This document shows, piece by piece, positions 43,368-52,352 of a stretch of DNA of 64,000 nt. Both the position numbers and the translations under genes were made by a program. Below the pieces are notes generated by a model. The model was not told the DNA's origin, did not search any database, and saw only the letters and a program-made list of their open reading frames with translations. How positions within the stretch are numbered: the stretch's first letter is position 1; each line of letters begins with the position of its first letter. Source of the stretch: JBEIDK01 sp040383485 (GTDB lineage: Bacteria > Bacteroidota > Bacteroidia > UBA4408); contig JBEIDK010000003.1 of assembly GCA_040383485.1 (NCBI GenBank), positions 1 through 64,000 of the forward strand, read 5' to 3'.

Positions 43368-44210
43368 ATGAGAATTAAAAATAAGATTATTCTTTTCCTT
43401 TCAGCTATTTTATTCTTTACAGCATCTGTTGAAGCAAAAAAGATTGTTAGAAAAAATACAAAGAAAAGAACTTCAAAATATTCTAAGCGTAAAGTACATA
43501 AAAAGAAAAAAGTAATTAAGAGAAATTATGTAGTTAAGTCTGTTTCTCAAAATGAGCTTTTAAATTGTAGACAGTATTTAAACCAGAAAATATTTAGTAA
43601 AGAATATGCTGTAGGTATTGATATTTCGAGATATCAGAACATCAATTTCAACCAACTAGATACTTCATTAAGTTTTATTATTTGTAAGGCTTCTGAAGGA
43701 ACTAGATTAATTGATAGAAAATTTGCATACCATTGGAATAACATTCCTAATACCGCCAAAAAAGGTGCTTACCACTTTTTTTTACCTCATGTTTCAGGTA
43801 AAACGCAAGCTCAATTATTTTTAAGTGTAGTTCCGTTTGAAGTAGGTAATATGCTCCCGGTAATAGATGTAGAGCATTGTTGGGCTTATAACAAAGCCAA
43901 CAAAAAATTAAAAGTGGCTAATCTTAAAGAATTTATTCTTGAAATTGAGTTAGTTTTGGGAGTAAAACCTATTATTTATACAAATACTCATTTTTGGAAT
44001 GCAAACTTTGCTGCTGAAATGAAGGAGTTCACAAATAATTATCATCTTTGGGTTGCAGATTATAGAGGTTCAGATGAACCAGGTATTCCTAGCGGCTTTA
44101 GCGATTGGTCAATGTGGCAACATAGTCCAAAGGGTCGTTTGAGTGGAATAGCAGGAGACGTAGACATGAATGTATGCAAAATTGATATCAACAAATTATT
44201 AATTAAGTAA
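43368..44210 (+). CDS. GH25 family lysozyme (N-acetylmuramidase)
   Basis: The 280-residue protein has a signal peptide (MRIKNKIILFLSAILFFTASVEA), then a very basic linker (KKRTSKYSKRKVHKKKKVIK) and a GH25 domain. The catalytic acids are in GIDISRYQ and VIDVEHCW, with FIICKASEGTRLIDRKF, KGAYHFF, PIIYTNTHFW and LWVADYRG as further signatures. It cleaves the muramic-acid/GlcNAc bond of peptidoglycan. The basic linker probably binds acidic cell-wall or envelope polymers. It ends at a clear terminator. Confidence 0.92.
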   Translation: MRIKNKIILFLSAILFFTASVEAKKIVRKNTKKRTSKYSKRKVHKKKKVIKRNYVVKSVSQNELLNCRQYLNQKIFSKEYAVGIDISRYQNINFNQLDTSLSFIICKASEGTRLIDRKFAYHWNNIPNTAKKGAYHFFLPHVSGKTQAQLFLSVVPFEVGNMLPVIDVEHCWAYNKANKKLKVANLKEFILEIELVLGVKPIIYTNTHFWNANFAAEMKEFTNNYHLWVADYRGSDEPGIPSGFSDWSMWQHSPKGRLSGIAGDVDMNVCKIDINKLLIK

Positions 44211-44226
44211 AATTAAATATAACTAG

Positions 44227-44260
44227 AAAAGGCTGTTTCATTTTTGGAGCAGCCTTTTTT
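44227..44260 (+). terminator. Terminator after the GH25 gene
   Basis: AAAAGGCTG pairs with CAGCCTTTT around a loop, followed by a T run at 44254-44260. It lies 17 bases after the stop codon. Confidence 0.85.
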
Positions 44261-44307
44261 ATTTATCATATTAAACCTTTACTATTTATTTTAGTCTCTA
44301 TTACAAC

Positions 44308-44880
44308 TTGATAATTTCAATTAAAAATATGGTAAGTGCTAGGTGCATTAAAATTCTTCAATTGGAATTTGAAAGAACTAATGCAATAAAGCTAAATCAT
44401 ATTCAGCTTGGAGCAATTGATATTGAGTTTGATAAAAGTAAAATTAGTTTACTAGAAATAGACAATATTTTAATTGATAATGGTTTTGAACGAATAATAG
44501 ACAAAGATTTTCAACTAACAGAACAGATAAAAGTAGCTGTTCTTGAAATGATTTATTATGGAAATAATTTAAATACTATTATCAGAAATAGCGACTATTT
44601 AAGCGACAAATTAGGTAGCTCTTATTCGCATTTAAGCAAGGTGTTTTCAGAAAAAACAAATTATACATTAGAAAAGTATATTATTCTAGTAAGAATTGAA
44701 CGCGTTAAGGAATTAATTAGTTATGGCGAACTTACTTTAAGTGAAATAGCATATATGATGGGTTATAGTAGCGTTCAATATTTAAGCAACCAATTTAAAC
44801 AAGTAACTGGTTATTCAGTTACCGACTATAAAAGTTTACCAATTAAGCCGCGTAAAGCGCTTGATAAGTTAATAGACTAG
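44308..44880 (+). CDS. AraC-family regulator with degenerate HMA-like N-terminal domain
   Basis: The 190-residue protein starts with a small HMA-like fold (IISIKNMVSARCIKILQLEF), then a two-HTH AraC domain at residues about 95-185 (YSHLSKVFSEKTNYTLEKYI, LTLSEIAYMMGYSSVQYLSNQFKQVTGYS). I choose TTG 44308 because the motif IKNMV that starts the related proteins lies upstream of ATG 44329. Relatives carry CxxC at the metal-binding loop (MVCxRC); here it is MVSARC, so one ligand is lost. It ends one base before the convergent hemF stop. Targets unknown. Confidence 0.85.
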   Translation: MIISIKNMVSARCIKILQLEFERTNAIKLNHIQLGAIDIEFDKSKISLLEIDNILIDNGFERIIDKDFQLTEQIKVAVLEMIYYGNNLNTIIRNSDYLSDKLGSSYSHLSKVFSEKTNYTLEKYIILVRIERVKELISYGELTLSEIAYMMGYSSVQYLSNQFKQVTGYSVTDYKSLPIKPRKALDKLID

Positions 44881-45804
44881 TTAACTTATCCAATCTATTC
44901 CCTTTTTTAGTAATTTTAATGTCCTTTCTTCCTCGCTATCCTTATTAGTTTTAAAATTGTATTGCCATGATGCTAATTGCGGTAAACTCATTAAAATCGA
45001 TTCAATTCTGCCATCAGTTTGCAATCCAAATTGTGTACCTTTATCATAAACAAGATTAAACTCAACATATCTTCCCCTGCGCAGTAATTGCCAATTCTTT
45101 TGTATATCTGTAAATGGTTTTTGTTTATTTCTTTTTATTAATTCAACATAAGTTGGAGTAAATAATTTTCCAATATCTTTTATAAATTCAAATATTGATT
45201 CTTTTGAGTTTGGATTTTCTCCAGTTAATCTATCAAAGAAAATACCTCCAATCCCTCTGGTTTCTTTGCGATGTGGAATATAAAAGTAATCGTCAGCCCA
45301 GTTCTTATATTTTGCATAATAATCAGAGTTGTGTTTATCGCAAACACTTTTTAGTTGTTGATGAAAAAATTTTGCATCTGAATCATTAATATAATGCGGT
45401 GTCAAATCAATCCCTCCGCCAAACCACCAAACGCCATTATTGGTTTCAAAATATCTAATATTCATATGTATTATTGGAACCAAAGGACTTTTTGGATGAA
45501 TTACAATTGATACACCAGTTGCAAAAAAAGTGTTTTCAATGGTTGTGCTTTTTGTGATACTATGTTCACTTTCCGATATTAAAAATTTTGGAACTTGTCC
45601 TGTCACTCCAGAAAAGTTTACTCCGCCTTTCTCTATTACGTTTCCATTTTGTATTATGGTTGAAATTCCTCCTCCTCCATGAATATGTTCCCATGCATCA
45701 ATAGTGAATTTCTCCTTCTCATCTTCATTTTCTAATGCAAAGCATATCTCTTTTTGAAGACCTTTAAACCATTCTGATATTTCTTCTTTACTGAGTAAAA
45801 TCAT
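44881..45804 (-). CDS. hemF: Oxygen-dependent coproporphyrinogen III oxidase
   Basis: The 307-residue protein catalyses oxidative decarboxylation of coproporphyrinogen III in heme synthesis and needs O2. Signatures are HGGGGISTIIQNGNVIEKGGVNFS, the SLVPIIHMNIRYFE-like segment, WWFGGGIDLTPHYI and NLVYDKGTQFGLQT. Length is normal. The presence of the aerobic form implies life with oxygen. It is divergent from trhO with a short intergenic region. Confidence 0.93.
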   Translation of the reverse strand: MILLSKEEISEWFKGLQKEICFALENEDEKEKFTIDAWEHIHGGGGISTIIQNGNVIEKGGVNFSGVTGQVPKFLISESEHSITKSTTIENTFFATGVSIVIHPKSPLVPIIHMNIRYFETNNGVWWFGGGIDLTPHYINDSDAKFFHQQLKSVCDKHNSDYYAKYKNWADDYFYIPHRKETRGIGGIFFDRLTGENPNSKESIFEFIKDIGKLFTPTYVELIKRNKQKPFTDIQKNWQLLRRGRYVEFNLVYDKGTQFGLQTDGRIESILMSLPQLASWQYNFKTNKDSEEERTLKLLKKGIDWIS

Positions 45805-45869
45805 ATTTTATAATAATGGCTGCAAACATAACTATGAAAATCTTATTATTTTTGCCAAAAATTAAAAAC

Positions 45870-46904
45870 ATGTTTTTATTTAATAGGGTTAATCGTAATG
45901 AATTGAAGATAAGAATTCAAGAAGACAATACTCCGCGTAAGACAGTTTCATTTTATCGCTATGTAATAATTAAGAACGCACAATTAACTCGTGATAAATT
46001 ATTTTTTGATTTTGCTCAACTTGGAATGTTGGGGAGGATTTATATTGCCAATGAGGGTATTAATGCTCAGTTTAGTGTCCCAGAAGAAAATTACCAATCT
46101 TTAATAGACTACCTTAACTCTGATGAACGATTTAAAAATATGCCGCTTAAAATAGCAGTTGAAGACGATGGCAAATCTTTTTATAAATTGGTAATTAAGG
46201 TTAGAAAAAAAATTGTTGCTGATGGTTTGGATGATGGAGCATTTGATGTAACCAATGTTGGTAAGCACTTAACTGCAAAAGAATTTAATGAAGCAATGTC
46301 GATGCCAAATACAATTGTTGTTGATATGAGAAATCAATACGAAAGTGAAATTGGACATTTTGAAGGCGCTATAACGCCTGATGTAGATACATTTAGAGAG
46401 GAATTGCCTTTAGTGGTTGATCAACTATCAAGTAAAAAGGATACAAAAATATTACTCTATTGTACTGGTGGAGTTAGGTGTGAAAAGGCAAGCGCTTATA
46501 TGAAACATCATGGCTTTACTGATGTAAACCAGTTGCATGGTGGCATTATAGATTATGCCAAGCAGGTAAAGGAACAAGGTTTAGAAAATAAATTCATTGG
46601 AAAGAACTTTGTTTTTGACGAAAGATTAGGAGAAACTATCAGTGGCGACATTATTAGTAAATGTCATCAATGCGGAAATCCCTCGGATACACACACTAAT
46701 TGTGCTAATGCAGAATGCCATTTGTTATTTATACAATGTGAAAGTTGTAAGGAAAAGATGAAGAATTGTTGTAGTTACAGATGCGTATCTATAATTGAAT
46801 TGCCAATTGAAGAGCAAAGAAAACTAAGAAAAGAACATTCAAATAAGGATGATTTACAGCTATATAAAAGTAGACTTAGACCTAAGATTGGCCTAATTAA
46901 TTAG
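45870..46904 (+). CDS. trhO: tRNA uridine(34) hydroxylase, rhodanese type
   Basis: About 344 residues from ATG 45870; an in-frame ATG at 45816 would add 18 residues but would leave only 11 bases to hemF. The N-terminal acylphosphatase-like domain has FYRYVIIKNAQL and GRIYIANEGINAQFSVP. The rhodanese domain has the active-site ILLYCTGGVRCEKASAYM and the zinc-ribbon-like C-terminus with CHQCGNPSDTH, CANAECH and CESCKEKM. By homology to YceA/TrhO it forms 5-hydroxyuridine at position 34 of some tRNAs. Confidence 0.9.
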   Translation: MFLFNRVNRNELKIRIQEDNTPRKTVSFYRYVIIKNAQLTRDKLFFDFAQLGMLGRIYIANEGINAQFSVPEENYQSLIDYLNSDERFKNMPLKIAVEDDGKSFYKLVIKVRKKIVADGLDDGAFDVTNVGKHLTAKEFNEAMSMPNTIVVDMRNQYESEIGHFEGAITPDVDTFREELPLVVDQLSSKKDTKILLYCTGGVRCEKASAYMKHHGFTDVNQLHGGIIDYAKQVKEQGLENKFIGKNFVFDERLGETISGDIISKCHQCGNPSDTHTNCANAECHLLFIQCESCKEKMKNCCSYRCVSIIELPIEEQRKLRKEHSNKDDLQLYKSRLRPKIGLIN

Positions 46905-46909
46905 ATTAA

Positions 46910-47068
46910 TTACTCTAGAAATTTTATATCTTTCAAATCACAGAATACCTCTTTACCCTCGTTAAGTTTAATTATTAATTTACCTATTGGGTTTACTCCT
47001 ATAATCTTAATTTCAGTTATTTTATCATCGAATAAAAAATTTGTTTTTTTATTTTTAAGGTATAACCT
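46910..47068 (-). pseudogene. birA: Separated C-terminal domain of birA, in frame beyond a stop codon
   Basis: After the birA TAA at 47071-47069 the same frame continues for 52 codons (RLYLKNKKTNFLFDD, IKIIGVNPIGKLIIKL, FCDLKDIKFLE) to a TAA at 46912-46910. This matches the SH3-like C-terminal domain of biotin protein ligases, where the join reads LYxQxLYxKN. The stop therefore probably arose by CAA to TAA. The domain is conserved, so the change is recent, read through, or a sequencing error. Confidence 0.7.
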
Positions 47069-47671
47069 TTAATCATATAAATTAGCTATTTCATTAATTT
47101 TACCTTGTCTTATTTTTAAAATATATTTTTCAATATAGCTTAATACTTCTTTCAAAATGGTTTCTAATTCATAATCTATTTTGTTGCATAATTTTAGGCT
47201 TGTAGCGGTTCTAGAATCATTATCCAAATTAAATTCAACTTGATTTACATTAATACCGATGCCGATAATCGAATTCGTTATTTTATCTCCTTTTACTGTA
47301 TTCTCTATCAAAACGCCACAAATTTTTTTAGAATCTACAAGTAAATCATTAGGCCATTTTATGTTTATTTTATGATTTGAATCTAAAATAGATAAAAAAA
47401 AATCACTTAATCCGTTTGCTACTGCCATATTTAGGAAAAATTGATTTTCTATATTAATATTTATTTCTTTCAGTATAATAGAAAAACTTAAGTTTAAACC
47501 CGGTGTAGAATGCCAAACTTTTCCTCGTTGTCCTTTACCAGCAAATTGTTTTTTTGCAAGCACAACAGTGCCATCATATGCTTTGTTATTATTTATTAAA
47601 TATTGAGCGTAATTATTTGTAGAATCAATTGAATCGAGCACAACAATGTCATTTCCAATAAACAAAGACAT
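47069..47671 (-). CDS. birA: Biotin--[acetyl-CoA-carboxylase] ligase, catalytic part
   Basis: The 200-residue protein joins biotin to carboxyl carrier protein. The catalytic domain has the GKGQRGKVWHSTPGLNLSFS biotinyl-AMP loop, KWPNDLLVDSKKICGVLIE and IIGIGINVNQVEF. There is no N-terminal HTH domain, so it is a group I ligase that does not bind DNA. The C-terminal SH3-like domain is cut off by an in-frame TAA but remains encoded beyond it (separate entry). The catalytic half may still work poorly alone. Confidence 0.88.
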   Translation of the reverse strand: MSLFIGNDIVVLDSIDSTNNYAQYLINNNKAYDGTVVLAKKQFAGKGQRGKVWHSTPGLNLSFSIILKEININIENQFFLNMAVANGLSDFFLSILDSNHKINIKWPNDLLVDSKKICGVLIENTVKGDKITNSIIGIGINVNQVEFNLDNDSRTATSLKLCNKIDYELETILKEVLSYIEKYILKIRQGKINEIANLYD

Positions 47672-47692
47672 AGACTTATTTTTATTAAATAA

Positions 47693-48469
47693 CTAGAAAA
47701 GAGATTTTAGTAATCTTAAATTATGAGTATAATTTTTTTTATTGCTGTTAAAGATACCTTGATGGTCAAACTCATCAATTCTGACAGAACCTGAGGCATG
47801 TATAATTTTATTACCAGCTAAAACTATTCCTACATGAATGATGTTACCCTCATCATTATCAAAAAAAGCTAAGTCACCAGGCAAAGCCTCTTCTACAAAA
47901 TTTAATATTTTTCCTTGGGTTGCTTGTTGACTTGCATCACGTAAAAGCGAAATTCCATTTAGTTTATAAACCATTTGAGTAAAGCCAGAACAATCAATAC
48001 CAAAAGGACTTCTGCCGCCCCACAAGTAAGGAGCGTTTAAATATAAAAAGCTACATTCAATGATTCCATTTCTATGTTCAAAATTATCTTTTGAGTTAAT
48101 ATTTCCTTCAAATAAATAAGTTGAATTATTAAGGATAATCTGGTTTGAGTTTTCTAGATACAAAGTTGAACCTAAAATAATTGGAACAATATTTCCTCCA
48201 TTTTTATTAGAAATAATTGATACTAAATCTAATGATAATGAAGTTTTCGATGAGCATAAATCATTATAATGCAACTCTGATATGTATTCAAATTGTTTGT
48301 CTCCAATCCAGCATTCATAGCCATCATATGTAATTTTAATTCGAATCCAATTTTTTTGAATTTCATTAATTGTGAAGCATTCTCCAAATAATAATTGGGT
48401 TACCATTTCAGATTTATCTGATGGCTCCGACCTACAAGGGACAATACTTAAATTGCAAACTCCGTACAA
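47693..48469 (-). CDS. NlpC/P60 (C40) family peptidase with SH3 domain
   Basis: The 258-residue protein starts at TTG 48469; a TAA lies in frame just upstream and no ATG precedes the conserved YGVCNLSIVPCR. Two SH3-like domains occupy residues 1-120. The catalytic domain shows PYLWGGRSPFGIDCSGFTQ with the active cysteine, and IIHVGIVLAGNKIIHASG with both histidines. Such enzymes cleave D-Glu-meso-DAP bonds in peptidoglycan. There is no obvious signal peptide, so it may act on turnover peptides in the cytoplasm. Confidence 0.88.
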   Translation of the reverse strand: MYGVCNLSIVPCRSEPSDKSEMVTQLLFGECFTINEIQKNWIRIKITYDGYECWIGDKQFEYISELHYNDLCSSKTSLSLDLVSIISNKNGGNIVPIILGSTLYLENSNQIILNNSTYLFEGNINSKDNFEHRNGIIECSFLYLNAPYLWGGRSPFGIDCSGFTQMVYKLNGISLLRDASQQATQGKILNFVEEALPGDLAFFDNDEGNIIHVGIVLAGNKIIHASGSVRIDEFDHQGIFNSNKKNYTHNLRLLKSLF

Positions 48470-48500
48470 ACTAGTTTATAAAATGGTTTGTGATTATTTA

Positions 48501-49313
48501 TTAAATAGCAGCAATAAGTTCTTTCATAATTAAAGTCATTTTTGGTTCCGCTTTTTCTGCAACATTTTGAACGTCTTCATGGGTTACTTTAACTATTTTT
48601 CCAGGAACACCTAAATCTGTAATTATTGATATGGCAAAGCACGGTATAGACATATGTCGTGCAACTATAACTTCAGGCACAGTACTCATTCCTACAGCAT
48701 CTGCTCCAACATTATAAATGTATTTATATTCTGCAGGTGTTTCTAAACAAGGCCCGCTAACGCCCGCGTAACTGCCTAAAACTGTTTTAATATTATTCTT
48801 TTTTGCAATTTCAATAGCCAAAGAAATTAGGGAATGATCATATGGTTCACTCATGTCTGGAAAACGTGGCCCAAGTTCAGGGTAGTTTTTACCAATTAAA
48901 GGATTTGTTGGAAATAAATTGACATGGTCATTTAAAATCATCAAATCCCCAATTTCAAAATCAGGGTTTACTCCACCACTAGCGTTTGAAACAAATAATT
49001 TCTCTATACCTAAAAACTTCATTACTCTAACAGGAAATGTACATTGTTTCATGTCATAACCTTCATAGTAATGAAAGCGCCCTTGCATAGCAATAACATT
49101 TTTTCCACCTAGTTTACCAAAGATTAATTTTCCTGAATGTCCTTCTACTGTTGACACAGGAAAGTTTGGAATCGTTTCATAAGGTAATATATCAATGATT
49201 TCAATTTCTTTTACCAGGCCACCTAAACCTGTGCCTAAAATAATTCCAACTTGAGGTTGGATGTTTGTTTTAGTTTTTATATAATCAACTGTTTCTTTAA
49301 TCTTTTCTAACAT
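48501..49313 (-). CDS. Purine-nucleoside phosphorylase
   Basis: About 270 residues from ATG 49313; a GTG two codons upstream is less likely. It is the trimeric PNP type: GIILGTGLGGL, VEGHSGKLIFGKLGG, MQGRFHYYEGYDM, SNASGGVNPDF, and VGMSTVPEVIVARHM. It cleaves purine nucleosides with phosphate to a base and ribose-1-phosphate for salvage. It overlaps the end of lpxK by 17 bases, which implies coupling. Confidence 0.9.
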   Translation of the reverse strand: MLEKIKETVDYIKTKTNIQPQVGIILGTGLGGLVKEIEIIDILPYETIPNFPVSTVEGHSGKLIFGKLGGKNVIAMQGRFHYYEGYDMKQCTFPVRVMKFLGIEKLFVSNASGGVNPDFEIGDLMILNDHVNLFPTNPLIGKNYPELGPRFPDMSEPYDHSLISLAIEIAKKNNIKTVLGSYAGVSGPCLETPAEYKYIYNVGADAVGMSTVPEVIVARHMSIPCFAISIITDLGVPGKIVKVTHEDVQNVAEKAEPKMTLIMKELIAAI

Positions 49314-50355
49314 AAGCACTAACTATTTTTTTTAATAATAATTCATCATTTTGCCCAAATGTAATTTCTATTGGCAAATAAAACAATGGTATTTTTTTTA
49401 GGAACTCAAATTCAGCATTATTCTTTAGCCTTACAGCATCTTTTTGAGTGGTTATAATGATAGAATTCTCGTTCGATTCCTTATATATTTCAATTATTTT
49501 TTTAAGATCCTTTATTGAGTAAGAATGATGATCCTTAAATTTAATATGCTTTAAAATATTTGTTTTAGTTTCTAAAAAATTGACAAAAGGAGTGGAGTTA
49601 GATATTCCTGTAAATATTATGGATTTATAATCTTTTAAATCATTGATTTGAATTACCTCATTACTATTGAAATGTTGAAGTGTTTCTGAGTACTTTATTT
49701 GAGAAAAAATAACTTCGGCATTTGTGTATTTTCTTAGATTGTTTTTTATTAATTGCTTATCGAAGTTAGTTTCTGGACACTTCGTAACGATTAACAAATC
49801 TGCTCTTTTAGCACTTGACTTTGAATCTCTTAATTGACCAGTTGGTAAATAATAGTCGTTAAAAAAAAGGTTATAATATTCTGATAATACAATATTGAAA
49901 CCTGGCTTTATGGATCTGTGCTGCAAAGCATCATCTAAAACAATAACTTCAGTTTCTGAATGTTTTTTTAATATTTCATAAATTCCAATTTTTCTGTTTT
50001 CACAAACAAAATTTAATATACTTTTTGGTAAGTTTAAACGAATTTGTAAAGGTTCGTCACCAACTATTGATGCCTTTGAATTTTCACTAACTTCATAAAA
50101 ACCTTTTGTTTTTCGACCATATCCTCTGCTTAAAACCGACGTTTTAAAACCTTGGTTGTATAATAAATTCGAAATAAATTCTGTATGAGGAGTTTTCCCT
50201 GTACCACCTAAATTTAGATTTCCAATACAAATGGTTTTTATACTTGGGATATAAGATTTAAAAAAACCAAAATTATATAACAAGTTTCTAAGCCAAACAA
50301 TTTGGCCATAAATGAATGAAATTGGGAGAAGTATTAATTTTATTAGTTTAATCAT
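49297..50355 (-). CDS. lpxK: Tetraacyldisaccharide 4'-kinase
   Basis: The 352-residue protein phosphorylates the lipid A disaccharide. It has an N-terminal membrane-proximal helix, the Walker A in CIGNLNLGGTGKTPHTEF, SVLSRGYGRKTKGF, GDEPLQIRLNLP and VIVLDDALQHRSIKPGFNIVL. Together with flippase and glycosyltransferase genes it shows this is a Gram-negative envelope. It is downstream of the THX gene but separated from it by a strong terminator. Confidence 0.92.
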   Translation of the reverse strand: MIKLIKLILLPISFIYGQIVWLRNLLYNFGFFKSYIPSIKTICIGNLNLGGTGKTPHTEFISNLLYNQGFKTSVLSRGYGRKTKGFYEVSENSKASIVGDEPLQIRLNLPKSILNFVCENRKIGIYEILKKHSETEVIVLDDALQHRSIKPGFNIVLSEYYNLFFNDYYLPTGQLRDSKSSAKRADLLIVTKCPETNFDKQLIKNNLRKYTNAEVIFSQIKYSETLQHFNSNEVIQINDLKDYKSIIFTGISNSTPFVNFLETKTNILKHIKFKDHHSYSIKDLKKIIEIYKESNENSIIITTQKDAVRLKNNAEFEFLKKIPLFYLPIEITFGQNDELLLKKIVSAYVRKD

Positions 50356-50363
50356 TTACAAAA

Positions 50364-50389
50364 CAAAAAACCCCGCTTTTGCGGGGTTT
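50364..50389 (-). terminator. Terminator after the THX gene
   Basis: A perfect 8-bp stem AACCCCGC/GCGGGGTT with a 4-base loop, followed on the minus strand by a T run. It lies six bases past the THX stop codon and so insulates lpxK. Confidence 0.9.
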
Positions 50390-50394
50390 CGAAT

Positions 50395-50604
50395 TTATGC
50401 TTCTTTTTCTTTTTTACCTTTCGGAGCAGCTTTTGCTTTTGGCGCAGCTTTTGCTTTTGTTACTTTAGCAGGTTTCACTTTTTCTTCAACTTCTACTGTA
50501 GCTATGTTTTTCAAAACTTTATTTTGAACTCTTGCTTGGCGTTTTACACCAAAACTTCCTAAAGTTCTTTTACCTCGTTTTGACCTTTTATCACCTCTTC
50601 CCAT
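50395..50604 (-). CDS. 30S ribosomal protein THX family
   Basis: The 69-residue protein begins with the THX signature MGRGDKRSKRGKRTLGSFG. A linker leads into a lysine/alanine/proline-rich tail (AKAAPKAKAAPKGKKEKEA) not found in the short Thermus form. THX stabilises the head of the small subunit. The tail may bind rRNA. It is transcribed toward lpxK. Confidence 0.85.
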   Translation of the reverse strand: MGRGDKRSKRGKRTLGSFGVKRQARVQNKVLKNIATVEVEEKVKPAKVTKAKAAPKAKAAPKGKKEKEA

Positions 50605-50664
50605 TTTTATTTTTTATTAAAATTGTATCAACAATTTTGGTTATTAATTTATTTCATTTAAAAG

Positions 50665-50748
50665 TACCCAGGACGGGAATCGAACCCGTACAGCCGTGAA
50701 GCCACAGGATTTTAAGTCCTGCGTGTCTACCAGTTCCACCACCTAGGC
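50665..50748 (-). tRNA. tRNA-Leu (anticodon TAA)
   Basis: The minus strand folds as a tRNA with long variable arm. Acceptor GCCTAGG pairs with CCTGGGT, D-loop has GGTAGACACG, the anticodon arm CAGGACTTAAAATCCTG has TAA, and the T-arm is GGGTTCGATTCCCG. CCA is not encoded. The long variable arm is diagnostic of tRNA-Leu. It lies 73 bases downstream of tRNA-Gly and is probably co-transcribed. Confidence 0.95.
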
Positions 50749-50821
50749 AAAATTAGCGTTGCGCTAACAAAGAACGATTATCAAAATTGCTCCTTGGTAA
50801 GAAGAGTTTTTTGAAGTATTG

Positions 50822-50894
50822 AGCGAAAGACGAGACTCGAACCCGCGACCCTCACCTTGGCAAGGTGATGCTCTACCAACTGAGCTACTTTCGC
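50822..50894 (-). tRNA. tRNA-Gly (anticodon GCC)
   Basis: The minus strand gives GCGAAAGTAGCTCAGTTGG, the anticodon arm CACCTTGCCAAGGTG with GCC, T-arm GCGGGTTCGAGTCTCGT, and closing CTTTCGC. It is a standard 73-base tRNA without encoded CCA. Confidence 0.96.
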
Positions 50895-50908
50895 ATTTTT
50901 GTGGGTTG

Positions 50909-50938
50909 CAAAAGTATATAAATTTCAAAAAAACCAAA
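50909..50938 (-). promoter_or_regulatory. Promoter of the tRNA-Gly/tRNA-Leu unit
   Basis: On the minus strand TTTG (50938-50935), an 18-base spacer and TACTTTTG (50916-50909) match the Bacteroidota consensus. The string TATACTTTTGCAACCC is identical to that at the rplM promoter. The first tRNA base is 14 bases downstream of the -7 box. Confidence 0.8.
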
Positions 50939-51128
50939 ACTTTTTATGTATTAATTATAATATTTTTCAAAAGCACTTATAAACCAATCAATTAGCTTTT
51001 TTTTCGTTGCTTGTTTTGAGTAACCCTCCAAAGAATTATTAATTAACATCAATTACCTAAAAACTAAGTAAAATAGGTTCTAGTACTATCATCAGTTTTG
51101 GTTTATTTTGTTGGGAAATTAGATACAA

Positions 51129-52352
51129 ATGAAAGAAGTAAAATTAATAATAGCATTTCTTTTTTCTTTTAATCTCTGTATGGCACAGCCAGCCTATGTA
51201 TGGATTGAAAGAGGTTTAGAGCATTTTAATAAAAAAGCGTTTTCTGATGCTATTTTAGATTTTGACAATGCCATAAAACAAGACAATAAAAATTCTTCAG
51301 CTTATTGTTATAGAGCAAGGTGTAAGCAAGCATTAAATAAAAAGGACGAGGCACTTAAGGATTTTAATGAAGCAGTGAAAAATTCAGGAAAGGATTTTAC
51401 ACCTTATTTATTTCGTGCTCAATATTTTGAACAAAACAATAAAATTACGGATGCAATTACTGACTATGAAGCAGCAACCAAGTTAAATGCGAAATGTATA
51501 GATGCATTTATAAGTAAAGGTTTTTTATTGAGCACCTTAAAAAGAAATGATGAAGCAGAAAAAGATTTTGATGCTGCAATTGGCTTGGGAACTAAAAATT
51601 CGAAAGTATACTCAGGCAAGGCACTAATTGCAAAGAGTAAAAACAACATTGACGTTGCAATAATGAATTATTCCAAAGGAATTGCACTTGATGCAAATTA
51701 TGCTGATAACTATTTTAATAGAGGAGAGCTTTATTTTAATCAAAAAAAATATAAAGAGGCAATTATTGATTTTAATAATGCTATTAATAAAAATTATAAG
51801 TCAGAAGCTGTATATAATTTGCGTGCACAATCATTCATAAAACAAGGAAACTATGATGAAGCTTTAGCAGATTTATCTACATTAATGAATACATACAAAA
51901 CTAAAAATGTTGAAGTTTACTACTATAGTGGCTTTGCTAAATTTTTAAAGAATGATTGGGGGGCAGCAGCCAAGGACTACAGCAAGGCAATCAGTTATAA
52001 GCCTACATATGCTGAAGCTTTTTTAGAAAGAGGTAAGTGCTATTTATTATCGGGAAAAACAAAGTATCAGTTAGCACAAATGGATTTTATGCAAGTACTA
52101 AAACTAAAGCCTGATAATGAAGAAGCTTCATTTGGGCTAGGAAAAATATTTTTTGAGACGAATAAAGATGAACAGGCCATTGAATATTTATCAAAGTCAA
52201 TAAAACAATTACCTTCGGCAGATACATATTACATCAGGAGTAAATGTTATTATAAGCTGAAAAAAACTAAGGAATGTTGTTTCGATTTAAATAAGGCAGC
52301 AGAATTAGGTAATAGTGAAGCTAAGAAAGAAATAAATTATGTATGCAAATAG
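51129..52352 (+). CDS. Exported TPR protein
   Basis: The 407-residue protein has a signal peptide (MKEVKLIIAFLFSFNLCMAQ) and about ten TPR units covering almost its full length, e.g. AYCYRARCKQALNKKDEALKDF and YFNRGELYFNQKKYKEAIIDF. It probably acts as a scaffold in the periplasm or at the outer membrane. It overlaps the next gene by 10 bases and so is the head of a four-gene operon with the NamZ-type protein. Confidence 0.85.
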   Translation: MKEVKLIIAFLFSFNLCMAQPAYVWIERGLEHFNKKAFSDAILDFDNAIKQDNKNSSAYCYRARCKQALNKKDEALKDFNEAVKNSGKDFTPYLFRAQYFEQNNKITDAITDYEAATKLNAKCIDAFISKGFLLSTLKRNDEAEKDFDAAIGLGTKNSKVYSGKALIAKSKNNIDVAIMNYSKGIALDANYADNYFNRGELYFNQKKYKEAIIDFNNAINKNYKSEAVYNLRAQSFIKQGNYDEALADLSTLMNTYKTKNVEVYYYSGFAKFLKNDWGAAAKDYSKAISYKPTYAEAFLERGKCYLLSGKTKYQLAQMDFMQVLKLKPDNEEASFGLGKIFFETNKDEQAIEYLSKSIKQLPSADTYYIRSKCYYKLKKTKECCFDLNKAAELGNSEAKKEINYVCK

